DNA of 64,000 nt from Alentia gelatinosa (lineage: Eukaryota; Annelida; Polychaeta; Phyllodocida; Polynoidae): assembly GCA_950022655.1 (NCBI GenBank), contig OX465588.1:27017525-27081524 (forward strand), given 5' to 3'. Below the pieces are notes generated by a model that was given only the letters and a program-made list of their open reading frames with translations, did not search any database and was not told the DNA's origin. A program made the position numbers and the translations under genes. Below, one piece after another: positions 12,190-23,180 of this stretch (the stretch's first letter is position 1; each line of letters opens with the position of its first letter).

Positions 12190-12325
12190 CAGGGGGGCGT
12201 GGCAGGGCGGGGCGGGGCGGAACGTGGCAGGGCAGGGCAGGGCAGGGCAGGGCAGGGATAGGACAGATAGGGCAGGGCAGGGCAGGGACGAGGCGGGGCG
12301 GGGCAGGGCGGGGCGGGGCGGTGCT
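12190..12325. repeat. GGGCA/GGGGC simple repeat
   Basis: Pentanucleotide repeats of GGGCA and GGGGC with single variants. Strong G-quadruplex potential on the plus strand; the Gly/Arg-rich frames over it are compositional artefacts. Confidence 0.9.
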
Positions 12326-13205
12326 GGGTACCGCGGGAGACAGGGAACAGGAAGCCCGTCTGGGTCATACTACATTAATATTGATATTGACGGCGGCCGA
12401 CCACGACACGCCCCGCCCCAGGCCGCCCGGTGTCACACAAGAAGCCCTCGTAGGTCCATTCAATCAAGGTAAAGCATTGGAGGTGGTTAAAAAAGGCGTG
12501 TATCTAAGATCAAAGCTATCCTAATTTACATGTGTCTATTGCCTCGAGCAAACATATCCATATAACCCTGATTCACAAGGTCGTTGCTAAGTAAGTAGAT
12601 TACAACTAACTCCCTAAAACACTAAAAAGGCTATCACAGTAAGGTGCACGAGGCTGCATTGATGGCGTTGCTGCCCTATCATGTAGGAATGACGAATGCA
12701 AATAATCTCAGGCCGCGTAGGGGTGTTGTCTTCCATTTGTCATTTACAAGCCTTAACTAGTGATCCTATATTAAAAGGACATTACAGACTGCACATTTGA
12801 CTTAACAGCGAACATGGCACCACATACATGCAGCCACTCCAGTGATGACCTTCAGTAAGAATATGATGATAATCATCACCTCCCGTCCTTCACAGAAACA
12901 CTTATTTTCTCATCATGCCGGGTATTTGTCCCATGATGCGTTCTTACAGAAAAGATATTTCATCAAGGTTCGTTTTCTTAGAAGTACTCGGCGTGACACT
13001 ATGAGGCCGACCTACACGCCTCACCCGTCTCTCTGTAACGGCATCACCCTGTTATAACCACTCAGAGTGACACTAACAGACTGACCTACATGCCTCACTC
13101 ATCCCTCTGTAGCGGCACCCACTGCTCGCGTACTATGTACCTTCACAGGACTTACGACATGTATCTTCGCACCCTCAAAGGACACAATCGCCTTTCCACA
13201 TGGCT
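12326..13205. other. No gene; about 65-bp duplication at 12985-13120
   Basis: The stretch with GTGACACTATGAGGCCGACC, TACACGCCTCAC and CTCTGTAACGGCA at 12990-13045 is repeated imperfectly at 13066-13118 (GTGACACTAACAGACTGACC). Nothing else is recognised. Confidence 0.55.
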
Positions 13206-13209
13206 TCTC

Positions 13210-13690
13210 TAATTGTAGTGCCTTTTTATCTTTGGAGAGTACTTCTATACTTTAATTGTGCTTGGGACATATTCCATAGAATATGTACTTCACTTCATCG
13301 GGAGGCATCTTTTCCATGCGTCTCTTCTGCTGCGGCAGTAGCTTCACTTATTCAGTATGCCTTCTTGATGCTTCCACTTTGCATTGTGGCTTTCCTTCTT
13401 CACTGTGCCACCTTATGGCATCACCCTGCAATGTGGCTTCATTTATTCATTGAACCACCTTGTGACCTTGTGGCTACCACTATCCAATTTGGCTTAGCTA
13501 ATTCACTGTCACCTTGTGGCTACTATTATATATTGTGGCTTTCCTTATTCACTGTTCCAACTTGAATTCTCCACTGTATATTGTGGCTTCATCTATCCAC
13601 TGTACCACCTTGAAGCTTACATTTTGCATTGTGGTTACCTATATTCTATTGCCCCCTTGAAGCTCGCCATATAGTTGACTGCTATTGTGG
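13210..13690. repeat. Degenerate repeat around ACCTTGTGGCTTC and TTATTCACTGT
   Basis: Imperfect units containing (C/A)TTGTGGCTTC, TTATTCA(C/T)TG and CCACCTTG recur through the interval with irregular spacing. The plus-strand frame at 13200-13565 looks membrane-like (Leu/Phe/Cys-rich) only because the repeat is pyrimidine-rich, so it is not called a gene. Confidence 0.65.
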
Positions 13691-15134
13691 CTTCCTAAAC
13701 TGAACTTCGCTACCAGCACTCATGATGGATTCAAGAATTCAGTATAGCTACAGGAAGTAAATGTAGGTCTCCTACTCATGCTGCTTTTTCTCGTTCTGTT
13801 CTGTGTGGCATCTCCATAATCTGACTACTGACTGCATCTGCGACAATAAATACACAATACTGACTAGTTTCAGATACAGGCGGTCGTATGCTCTGAGGAG
13901 TTGTCGCGCAGAAGCATCTCCGAAGAGTTTACAACCGCTTTTATCTGAAACCATTCTATATTGTATATATCATCCACCTTTTTCTGACGTGGCGTACTGA
14001 TATTTGTTCATTTAGGTACGCACTATATTTTTCATATGCACTATTTTCCCGTTTACGCAGGCTTTGTAGATGCACATTGCCCATGTATTTTCTATGGACA
14101 CTTCGTATTAGGTGGATTTTAAAGAGTGACTATCTTTCTCTTACATTCTGTGGCACCTTATTGAGTCTAAAGGATTCGCTTATTACAAGATAGGGCAATA
14201 GATGGCCTACTTCTTGCTCTAAAATGTCTCTGGTGAATATCTTCCTGGGCACTCTACGTGGAGTTGTGAGGAGACTCTTAAAGTCACATCTGGCTTTCTC
14301 TCTGACCTGGTTTCCTTAATTACAATACAGTGGGCCCAGTTGAAGCCGCCTTCATGTCGTTTAGCGCCTCCCACATTGCGGGCATTTTGTCTTTCACTTT
14401 TTCCTACTGTACTTCAAGGTGGCTTGCAATGTGGCTTCGTTTGGTATATGCCTTTCGTGGCTTCTTTGAATGCATAATGACGTTTAACTGAATTACGAGA
14501 GCTCTATTAAAGCTAATCAAATCAACGCTTCTCCATGCTACAGTTGTACCAGGACTCCAACAGAGGAAGGCATTCAGATAGGCTTTTAATTAGGTTATAG
14601 TTCCGATTAGACTTCTAGATTTTAAGGCCCGTGGAATTTCCAAGATGTGTTTTGTTTTTATTACAGAATCTGAACATATACGCAAGAAAGGACAACTACG
14701 CAACAGAAATTAGTATATTATTGGTGGGATATGGTTGACAATACCGAAGCAGTAATTCGCGAAGACTCCTATAATAAAACAGAAGCACTAATATTCAAGG
14801 TGATTCCTTAGTGAATTAGAAACAATTAGGAGAGGGTAAGACTAGAATGATACATAAGCCGATCATCATTTCTACTGTAATTACAAGACAAATGCAGAGC
14901 AACCTACATAATGAAATTACCAACCCATAATAAAGAATAACAGGAAGCGACCCCCTCTTACTAACTATATTACACAGAAAACAAATACCCTTTATAGTTA
15001 AACTACAGAAGTTCGTTTGTGCTCAACAATAGAACTCTGTTTAAACAGAGAAACTGCGACAGAACCGGAGCACCGGCTTCTCATGTTCTCTAAGCATGAG
15101 GCGACGTGGATGGCGTGTAGAACCCGGATGCTCA
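13691..15134. other. AT-rich, no gene recognised
   Basis: Frames are short, overlap in both directions (13772-13954 minus, 13803-14000 plus) and have no domains. No RNA gene recognised. Confidence 0.5.
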
Positions 15135-15173
15135 CCACCAGGGGGCAGAGCAGAACAGCGGGGTCACGTGACC
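15135..15173 (+). promoter_or_regulatory. Exact CTCF consensus match next to a GGTCACGTGACC palindrome
   Basis: CCACCAGGGGGCAG (15135-15148) matches all 14 positions of CCASYAGRKGGCRS. Fourteen bases further on, GGTCACGTGACC (15162-15173) is a perfect 12-bp palindrome with a CACGTG E-box core of the USF/MITF/TFE type. The pairing suggests an insulator or enhancer element; function is inferred. Confidence 0.5.
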
Positions 15174-15342
15174 TATCACACAATCCGTTTCAGAACGCGT
15201 CGTTTTACCGAGACGTCCCTGCGTTTTATGTTTTAGCACTCACCTCAGCAGTGTGCGTTAGACTGGGTCGGGTATCGCTTTCATTATTGCCACACTTATT
15301 GTGCTACTAAACACTGTCAATAATGTTTCAATATCTGTACAC

Positions 15343-15580
15343 ATGAAAAAAAGGAAATACATTTCTTGTGGAGTTTACTGCCTGAGAGAGATTTAGAAAA
15401 CATGGAAAACACATCGTTACTGGGAATGGGGCTAGGGGTTGTGGAGAGGTATGAACCGCTATTTATTGGTGTGAATGAGGCCTAAATTAATCTTCTTTTT
15501 TAAATAAGAAAAAAGAATTTCATAAACTGACAATAAAAACAAGGCTTTCCTTGGAAAAGAGGAATACTGCAATCATTGGT
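15343..15580 (+). mobile_element. MITE family B, copy 2 (ends eroded)
   Basis: Colinear with 6321-6571: TTTCTTGTGGAGTTTACTGC, AACATGGAAAACACATC, the CGCTATTTATTGGTGTGAATGAGG block, AACAAGGCTTTCC and a decayed ACTGCAATCATTG end. The 5' inverted end is missing. Confidence 0.7.
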
Positions 15581-16949
15581 ACAGTAACTGATGTATCATA
15601 GCGGTATAACCCGAACAATGTTCCCACCGCTTGACTGTCCAACGCATATTACAATAATTATTGATCGCCAAAGGCAATTATACTGGAGCATCAGTCAATC
15701 AGTGCGCTGCATCTAACTGGACTTCCCATGGAGTTAAAAACATTGATGAGGCCTAGCTATCCGTACAGTATCAAGTAGGTCATCGTCAATACTGACTCTA
15801 TATGCGTATATATCTCTGAAGGTGAAGTTCTACTGAGGATTCCATCACATACACAAGCATCCTAATCGCCAATCAAAAATACCTGCACAGTAATGCTGGT
15901 CAGGATTTAAGAAGTGAATTACAGCAGTAAGTGTTTAATGCGTTTTCGATATTTACTATTGGCATCTCCTTACTCAACTCAAGATGAAGGTATTTCCGGG
16001 TGAACATGGGACTGCCTTGACACAGATTAAATAAAAGTTGAATTCATTACAACTGCACTCTGGTACTTATCACAGGGAGAGGGTTGAAAAATGGCTTAAG
16101 ACACTCTGAGCACATCATTCTGCTAAGGACACAAACAAGAGTGGTGGCTTTTTGCTGGTTTTTTCCTCGGCATTTCGAATCACATCGCATCGTTATATTG
16201 ATCTACTCCATGGAGTGCTGGTTTCATTGTTCACTACCGCACTCTTTTTTCTCCCGCCCAGTGATAGGATGTGGATTGGCTTCAAAGCGAAGCCATCTCA
16301 GAAGGAACGGCGAACATGGGCAATAAAATAAAATAGTCCCGACACGGTCCCTCCGCCGGTGTGTGATTAGCCATATTTGAGTCAAAGAAGTCCTGGATCT
16401 GTCACCAAAAAACCAGCAGCGCAGTGCGACAATTGAGCGGCGCAGGACAACCAAAGGGGAGCGGCGATTGAAAAGCCGCACTCAAGTCTCCCTCCAGTTT
16501 CCCCGAGCCCGTTAAGACGGGGCCGGGTACGGCTCCAGCGACAAGGCCCCGCGACGCCTACCTCTTAGGCTCGCCGCCTATGGAACGGCGGCCGTTTTAG
16601 GCCCTTTTCACGGCCTAATAAGGCCTTCATCGACCACTGACACCCATGCGCGGCGACCAGTCGGCGTGTAGACTCCAGTAAGCCGCTTTTTACTGCAGCA
16701 CGGTGCGGTTCCTGTGTAACAACCGGTGAAAGGATGTGTCGGCCGGGACTGAGGGGCGCTTACAGAAGGTGGGGTGAACACGAGGGGTGGCTTCGTGACG
16801 TCACAAAGGGGTATTCCCACTTCCCTCCCAGTCTTTGAATCACACCTCCCACACCCTCACACTCCACGCCTCCCCAATGACCCAGTTACACGAGTCGGTA
16901 AGCATTAGGATCAGACTGGACTGCATCAGACTGGATGCTACGGCCACTG
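15581..16949. other. No gene recognised; GC-rich 16490-16620
   Basis: The interval 16490-16800 is CpG-rich, with stretches such as ACGGGGCCGGGTACGG, but I find no splice-bounded exon. Overlapping frames at 16084-16326 (plus) and 16224-16481 (minus) have no recognisable domain. Confidence 0.45.
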
Positions 16950-17050
16950 TGACCAGTCGTAAGTCGCAAGGTGTTGGACTCATAATCACAAAGTTGTGGG
17001 ACTTTATGGGTTCGAGTCCCACTGCTGCCATCTTTCTCCTTCATTGGAAA
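16950..17050 (+). repeat. SINE family 1 head, plus orientation
   Basis: tRNA-like head on the plus strand: ...GGTGTTGGACTCATAATC, GTGGGACTTTATGGGTTCGA and GTCCCACTGCTGCC (B box GGGTTCGAGTCCC at 17009-17021), then the start of the body (ATCTTTCTCCTTCATTGG). Truncated after about 20 bp of body. Confidence 0.7.
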
Positions 17051-17495
17051 TCTGCCATCTCAGAGAGATTATGTTAGGATTAATTAAAGGCAGTAGCCTA
17101 AATACTATAATCCTCAGGTGTGCCGTCTTGTTCCCCATGACACACGGCCCTCGAGGAGAGACAGAACAGGTACGATACTCGGCTACCCGAGACAGGTACG
17201 ACACCTGACTACTCGAGATAGGTACGATACGTCGGTTTACAGATTTTTCAGAGGGCACTGACCAGCTATGGCAGAATTTCACCAGGGGCGGCTGCTACCA
17301 ATTCCCTCCCCCTTAATACACCACTGAGTAGATTTGCCTCATCCGGTCTCTCGCATCCATCTATCATTGTATCAAATACGATGTTCAAAACAGAACGGTC
17401 GCGGTGAGGGAAATCGCGTCGCAGCTTGTGTAAACGCGCCATTCATTTAGACAGCTTCACGGACGCTGCACGAACGCTGCGCAGACGCCCACCCA

Positions 17496-17588
17496 GCGCC
17501 CCCTATCGCCACCCGCCCACACTAGTCTCCGTAACGGAGCCAAAGGTCCCCGCCACCAGACGTCGCGGCAAGGCCATCTAGGTGGCGC
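17496..17588. promoter_or_regulatory. Pair of CTCF-like sites
   Basis: GCGATAGGGGGCGC on the minus strand (17496-17509; 11 of 14 positions) and CATCTAGGTGGCGC on the plus strand (17575-17588; 12 of 14). The two face each other about 80 bp apart in a CpG-rich stretch (17455-17690). Confidence 0.35.
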
Positions 17589-18014
17589 TGTGAAAGCTTC
17601 ACTGGTTCCCGGTGGGGTACTGTAATAACACACGGGCGGACGGGGCACAAGCGGAGCTGCTCGTCCCCGACGCGCACCCTTCACTTTGATGGTGATGTCT
17701 ATGGTGACCAGCGCAAGTAGCCGAAAGCAAAAATGGAGGTGCCTTCAAAGAGGTGTCAGAGGAGAGGGTGTGGGGGCTATATAACACATATTTGTGTGAA
17801 AAATACACAGAAAATAAAGAAAGATAACACGTAGAGAGTGATGCTTAATGCCCCTTCCCACACACAGTGACTAGAAACCAGCGCGTTCAATTCCTCTCTA
17901 ATGGCAGGTGAAATAGGACGCCGGGTCGTGGTGGCAGAACTACACATCCCGCTCGCCACGCGGCGCCTTCTCCGCGTGAATCAATAACGGGGACCACAGA
18001 GAGGGCCACCTGAG

Positions 18015-18540
18015 AACTCCCCGAGAGCAGGTCAGAGAGCAGCTCGTAGCACAGCTCACGGAAAGCAAGTCACAGAGAGCAACTCAGAGAGAAGGTCAGA
18101 GAGAGCGCGTCAGAGAGAGCAGATCCGAGAGAGCAGGTCCGAGAGTAGGTCCGAGAATGCAGGTCAAAGAGAGCAGGTCACTGAGAGAAGGTCACAGGAG
18201 GCAGGTCAGAGAGTAGGTCTGAGAGAGCGTGTCCGAGAGAGCAGGTCAGAGAGTAGGTCCGAGAGAGTGCATCAGAGAGAGCAGGTCAGAGAGAGCAGGT
18301 CACTGAGAGAAGGTCACAGGGAGCAGGTCAGACAGTAGGTCAGAGAGAGTGCGTCAGAGAGAGCAGGTCAGAGAGAGCAAGTCAGAGAGATCACATCAAA
18401 GAGAGCAGGTCAGAGAGAATAGGTCACTGAGAACAGGTCACAGGGAGCAGGTCAGAGAGCAGGTCACACAGATCAGGTTACACAGAGCATGTCACTGAGA
18501 GCAGGTCACAGAGAACAGGTCACAGAGAGTAGTTCACAAT
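18015..18540. repeat. Short GAGAGAGCAGGTCA minisatellite
   Basis: Units of about 15 bp (GAGAGAGCAGGTCA, GAGAGTAGGTCC, GAGAGAGTGCGTCA) in variable order. The plus strand is purine-rich throughout and resembles a long polypurine tract. Confidence 0.9.
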
Positions 18541-18970
18541 GCATACAGAGTCCCTGCAGGCTTTAGCCCTTTATGGACGGGGATCTGCCATAGAGCTGCG
18601 TGTGTAGGGTGCCTAAAGCACCACGTATAAACTCATTCGTTCATCCTTACCCAGTTTCACTATAGTACCGTCTTCCTCAGAAGTGTGAAATCAACGTCAA
18701 TGACACTTGCGGCGCCATCGCCACTGATGATACTACTCACACCGACGTCAATACAATGACGTCATGACTAACGCCAACCGCTCCTCCTGACGGAGGGTCG
18801 GGGAACTAAATACAAGGCGTGTAGCAACTCCAAAGTGACTAATGAAGGACGTTTGTGAGACGGTCGTTAAAGGTCAAATCATCTGGGCCCTGTGCTGGAG
18901 GGGCCGAAAGGAGTGCTGCAAGCAAGCAGTGGTGGGACGGACACTGTAGAACAGCACATGGTCTGGATTG

Positions 18971-19245
18971 TTGGTTTCTTTAACGTCCCAGAGGGCCCTG
19001 AGGTTATATATAGAGACTGTCTCAAGGTTCAGCTTCCTCACTGGTTTTATGCCACAGGGGCCGTGATCAAATCTATGAGCCGAATTCAGGCAGAAATCTT
19101 GCCTCTACACATTCATGGAGTGAGAGTTCTCTGACTTCCCACACCACATAGATAGACATGGTATGAAAAGGAGTGGCCTTTGATATATATCAATAGGTCT
19201 ACCACTACTGGGGATGAAGGAAAATGGTGGCTGCAGTGGGACTCT
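18971..19245 (-). repeat. SINE family 1, nearly full body and tail
   Basis: Minus strand: head remnant (AGTCCCACTGCAGCC) at 19245-19230, one body module, then the unique central part (AGAACTCTCACTCCATGAAT; TTGATCACGGCCCCTGTGGC) and the tail with GGGACGTTAAAGAAACCAA at 18971-18989. Useful as the reference for the family's 3' half. Confidence 0.8.
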
Positions 19246-19344
19246 AATTTAATTGTGTAAATTCATCCTGTGAGATGGGCCTCCGCCTTCAACTCTATGC
19301 GAGTATGAGTGGGCGGTATCATTCTGACAGAATTTTTTGGGGGG

Positions 19345-19745
19345 GATGCTGTGGGGCAGTTATCTTAAAAAAACCTCAATGATATTGGGTGCTGTGGGGC
19401 AGTTATCGCAAAGAGCCTCAGTGATATTGGGAGTTGCGGGGCATTTATCATAAAGAACCTCAGTGATATCGGGTGCTGCAGGGCAGTCATTGTATAGAAC
19501 CTCAGTGATATTGGGTGCTGCAGGGGAGTCATTGTATAGAACCTCAGTGATATTGGGTGCTGCAGGGCAGTCGTTGTATAGAACCTCAGTGATATTGGGT
19601 GCTGCGGGGCATTTATTGTATAGAACCCCAATGATATTGGGTGCTGTGGGGAAGTTATTTTTAAGAACCTCAGTGATATTGAGTGTTGTGGGGTAGTTAT
19701 CATAAAGAACCTCAGTGATATTGAATGTTGCGGGACAGTCAGAGC
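19345..19745. repeat. 42-bp minisatellite, about 9-10 units
   Basis: GATAT(T/C) recurs at 19381, 19423, 19465, 19507, 19549, 19591, 19633, 19675 and 19717, always 42 bp apart. The unit is AACCTCAGTGATATTGGGTG plus GCTGCGGGGCAGTCATTGTATAG-like sequence. 42 is a multiple of 3, so both strands stay open and encode 14-residue repeats (minus frame 19365-19985). This is judged an artefact because there is no start context, splice site or domain outside the array. Confidence 0.93.
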
Positions 19746-19945
19746 TCTGAATATAGCCCAGCAGGACGGGAACGTTGCCAGTCGAACCATCACACTGGAG
19801 GTACTCTTAGCGGATTGCGTGGGGCGTGTGAGAGACTTCAGGGGGCTGAGTGTGTACTGCAGTTCAAAGACGGGGTACATCGAGGCCTGGCCTGGCGTGA
19901 GGTCGATGTGAAGGAGTCGTGGCGTGATTTCAGACCACGTGACTA

Positions 19946-20450
19946 GACATGCAGCCTCTCTGCGGGCTGTGTTAGGGCTTGGCATGGTTATGTTAGGGCT
20001 GCATTATGGCTTGGCAGGGCTGTATTGGGGCTGAGTTAAGGTTTGTCATGCCTTGCCAGGCTGCATTGGGAGTTGGCAGGGCTGTATTAGAGCTGAATTA
20101 GGGCTTGGCAGGGCTGGATTAGGACTGTGCTATTGCCCGGCAAAGCTATATTAAAGCTGCATTAGGGCTTGGCAGAGCTGTATTGGGGCTTTGCATGAGT
20201 CCGGCAGGGCTTGGTAGGGTTAGGACTGCGCTATGGCTTAGCAGGGTTGTATTATGGCTGTGCTAGGGCCTTGCAAGTGCTGAATTAGGGCCTTGCAGGG
20301 CTGTAGTGGGGCTGAGTTGGGACTGCACTAGAGCCTGGAGTGTCTATATTAAGGCTGCACTAGGCATTGGCAGGCCTGTATTAGGGCTGCGCTAGGGCCT
20401 GGCAGGGATTGGCAGGGCTGTACTAGGGCTGTATTAGGGCTTGGCAGAAG
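19946..20450. repeat. GGGCTTGGCAGGGCTGTATTA minisatellite
   Basis: Irregular units of about 30-35 bp combining TTAGGGCT, TTGGCAGGGCT and GTATT(A/G)GGGCTG. TTAGGG occurs repeatedly but never as a tandem hexamer, so this is not interstitial telomeric repeat. Confidence 0.8.
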
Positions 20451-20659
20451 AATACTAAATTGATTCAGCAGGAGTTAAGAAGTTTAGAGATGGTTTGTCT
20501 TGGCATGCCATAGCATAACATAGCGTGACATTGATTTGCATGGTAGTACCTTAAATGAGATAGCAAGAAGTGCATTGATACAGTCTGGTGTGGTCATGAG
20601 AATCATGCAAACGTCAGCGAATGGATAAATAATAGGAAATATTTTATGCAGTGTGGTTA

Positions 20660-21190
20660 TATACGATGCTGTATTGTGTGGTGTAGTGTGGTGTAGTAAG
20701 GTCTAGTGTAGTGTAGCACGGTGGACTTGCTGACTGATGGATGGATGACCGGGCTGTCACCTCTCTGTGGCCAGGAGTGTGGTGTATGGTATAATGTGGC
20801 GTAGTATGGTATAATGTGGTGTAATATGGTGTAGTGTAGGTGTAGTGTTGCGGACTGGACTACATATAGTCCCACATTAACCCTGCCCCTCTTTGTGGCT
20901 ATCAGATACAGGTGTGGTGTATGGTATAATGTGGTGTAGTATGGTATAATGTGGTGTAATATGGTGTAGAGTAGGTGTAGTGTTGTGGACTGGACTACAG
21001 ATAGTCCCACATTAACCCTGCCCCTCTCTGTGGCTATCAGATATAGGTGTTGAGTAGTATGGTATAATGTGGTGTAGTATGGTATAATGTGGTGTAATAT
21101 GGTGTAGAGTAGGGTTGTGAACTGGGCGGGTGATACAGATAGTCCCACATTAACCCTGCCCCTCTCTGTGGCTATCAGATACAGGTGGCT
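20660..21190. repeat. 135-bp compound tandem repeat, about 3.5 units
   Basis: CCCACATTAACCCTGCCCCT recurs at 20871, 21006 and 21144, followed each time by TGTGGCTATCAGATA. Each unit contains an internal TATGGTATAATGTGGTGTAG repeat of about 20 bp, so this is a repeat within a repeat. The minus frame at 20657-21286 is repeat-derived. Confidence 0.9.
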
Positions 21191-21656
21191 GTGAGGGTGG
21201 GCTGTGGGGCGGCCGACAGTGACTGGGGTCTGCTCTTTGATGTTAATGACTGGTGTTGGGCGCGGGACACGCCGAGAAGACCTCATCTCCCCTGCTAGGT
21301 CACCGTCTGATATCGCCAGAAAAATAACACAGTAAAGATGAGGTTTTCTCTCAGTACCGTCCGCTTCCTGCTAGTAGGTAGGCCGCCCTGATAATGGATC
21401 GCGATAATGTTTCATATTCACAGTTACACCTTATATCGGTATAAGGGCGGTAAATTGAGATTAAACCCACATTGTATTAGTGACTGAGATATTAATTGGC
21501 ACTTGACAAAAGATGTTATAAGAGGTTTTATGGACTGTCGTCATTGAACATGTGGCCTGCTCCACAGCACCGATTTCTATAACTACCCGACACACGGGGG
21601 CCGTACAATCCTCTTTTGTGGTCGTGTAGTCCTCTTTAAAGGAGGGTTGTTAGTTG

Positions 21657-22163
21657 GGGCCTGGGAAAAATGTGGAAATATTTTTCATGAGTAATATCTC
21701 TCTCAGATAGACTGCGAAAACATGGAAAAGACATGAATGTTGGTCATGGAATAGGGTTGAGGTTGTGTGGGGAGGTTTAAACCACTGCGCTCACTTTACA
21801 CCATCCTGGTTCTCTATACACGCAACGAAAAGTTGTGATCTCATTGCTTTCTTTCAAGGAAAGGAGAACAGAAAACTCCTGAACTAAGCTTTGATTTTGG
21901 CGGTGTTGGAAATAAATAAAAATAGAAAAGGTATGACTGTGTAACAATCTACAAAAAAGAAAGGCAAGTTCCAGTTTTTCTCTGCACGAGATCCTCACTT
22001 TCGTGGGTCTTCAGTTTCCAAGCATAAGTCTCGTTCACTTTGTCCCTACATGGGGGAGAAACTCCAAGCGGATCCGACAGAATTTATACGTTTTATATGT
22101 GGTAGGTAAAAAAAGGAATGGAAATGAAAACAAGGATTTTCATGGAAATCTGCCATCTCTGTA
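21657..22163 (+). mobile_element. MITE family B, copy 3, split by an insertion
   Basis: The left half (GGAAATATTTTTCATGAGTA; GCGAAAACATGGAAAAGACA; TTGGTCATGGAATAGG) ends near 21788. The right half (AAATGAAAACAAGGATTTTC; TGGAAATCTGCCATCTCTG) resumes near 22110. Between them lies repeat family C (21815-22108). The right end lies only about 70 bp from the 5' splice site of the MRL exon, inside its downstream intron. Confidence 0.7.
21815..22108 (+). repeat. Dispersed repeat family C, copy 2, nested
   Basis: Colinear with 5330-5622 (see there) and inserted within the MITE at 21657-22163, so family C moved after that MITE had inserted. It contains no coding sequence; the small minus frame at 21777-21998 is not conserved in the other copy. 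Confidence 0.7.
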
Positions 22164-22231
22164 AAAAAAAAAACAACCATGTAGACACGTGACCTGGGGG
22201 CATGCGCAGAGAGATGAGAAGTGAGACTTAC

Positions 22232-23025
22232 GGGCGCGGTGGGCGAGACGCCGGACGAGATGCCCGAGGACCCGGATGAGCCGCTGTTCTGACTGGACGT
22301 TGTCGTGACAGAGATGTGGGAGCCGGATGAGGGCAGGGAGATGGTGTCGGAGTAGGCCGAGTCGGTGTCCTGCGCCGGGTCGTTCACGTCCTCGCCCCGC
22401 TCTGACGGCGGGTAGTCGTAGTCGTGACAGCCCTCGTCGCCGCCGTGCCCACTCGCCTGTGACGTCATCCGCGGCGTCCGACGCGCCGCGCCCTCTGGCG
22501 GGACGCCGCCGCTGTAGTCCAACGACTCGCCGAGCCCGCTCAGCTCGGTCAAGGCACTCTGAAACTGGGAGTCTATGTGCTCGAAGCCCGAGTCGCGCTG
22601 CGAGGCCGGCTGCCCGGGGGTAGCCATGTCCGGTTTAGGGGGCGCGCCGGCGGCAGCGGCGGCGGCGGCGGCGTGCGGGGGGACGGGCGGCGGCTGCGGC
22701 GCCTGCTGTGTCGGGTGGTGGTGGTGCGGGTGGTGGTGGTGGTGCGGCGGGTAGCCGTGGTGGTGCGGATGGGGGTGTGGGTGGTGGTGGTGTGGATGGT
22801 GGCCGCCCCCGCCCCCTCCGCCCCCGCCACCCGGCCCCGCGGGGCCCGCGCCGCCCGGGGCCGGGCCGGAGGGTCGGCGGGCCGGGCCCGGGGCGGACGA
22901 GGAGGACGAGGTCGGGGTGGTGTTCTGCTGGATGGAGGTGTTGATCTCAGTCTGCTGCGTGTTGAGCTGCGTCTCCAGTTCACAGAGCTCGCCGAGGATG
23001 GCGTCCAGATCCACGTCCTGCGTGC
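22232..23025 (-). CDS. Internal exon of an MRL-family (lamellipodin/RIAM/Mig-10) adaptor gene
   Basis: MRL proteins link Ras/Rap GTPases and talin to Ena/VASP and actin at the leading edge. This 794-bp exon has acceptor TTGTCTCTGCAG before 23025 and donor GTAAGT from 22231 down to 22226. It opens with two bases of a split codon, then 264 codons, and ends in phase 0. Residues 5-22, with DLDAILGELCELETQL, match the conserved DLDA..xxLC.xE.xL segment at the end of the N-terminal talin-binding region in RAPH1 and APBB1IP. Then follow a Ser run (about 38-43), Pro/Ala/Gly linker with ten Gly (65-74), a His/Pro-rich tract (75-103), an Ala run, a possible amphipathic helix (FEHIDSQFQSALTEL, about 147-161) and an acidic/Ser-rich tail with SAYSDTISLPSSGS. 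The RA and PH exons should follow downstream on the minus strand but are not in this window. The reading frame continues past the donor into intron, which is not coding. The codon at 23014-23012 is GTG (Val), an internal residue, not a start. Family assignment is good; the exact orthologue (single invertebrate MRL gene) is inferred. Confidence 0.82.
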
Positions 23026-23180
23026 CTGCAGAGACAAGACACGGAAAGGGTTATACAAAGTAAACAGCTACAGATACATATATGTGGATGATATACAGAA
23101 ACAGGGTCACGATACTTGTATGTCAAATTTACGAGGTAAAGCCTTGGGCATCGGGATAATCTAGCTGTGCAGCCCTTCAC

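Noticed and set aside
19365..19985. 206-codon minus-strand frame with 14-residue repeats
   Set aside because: A consequence of the exact 42-bp period; the opposite strand is open too, and nothing unique flanks it that looks like protein.
19985..20450. Interstitial telomeric repeat (TTAGGG)
   Set aside because: TTAGGG is scattered within longer units and never tandem as a hexamer.
22573..23164. Alternative long frames on both strands across the MRL exon
   Set aside because: Shadows of a GC-rich exon; only the frame with DLDAILGELCELETQL is bounded by a matching acceptor and donor and looks conserved.
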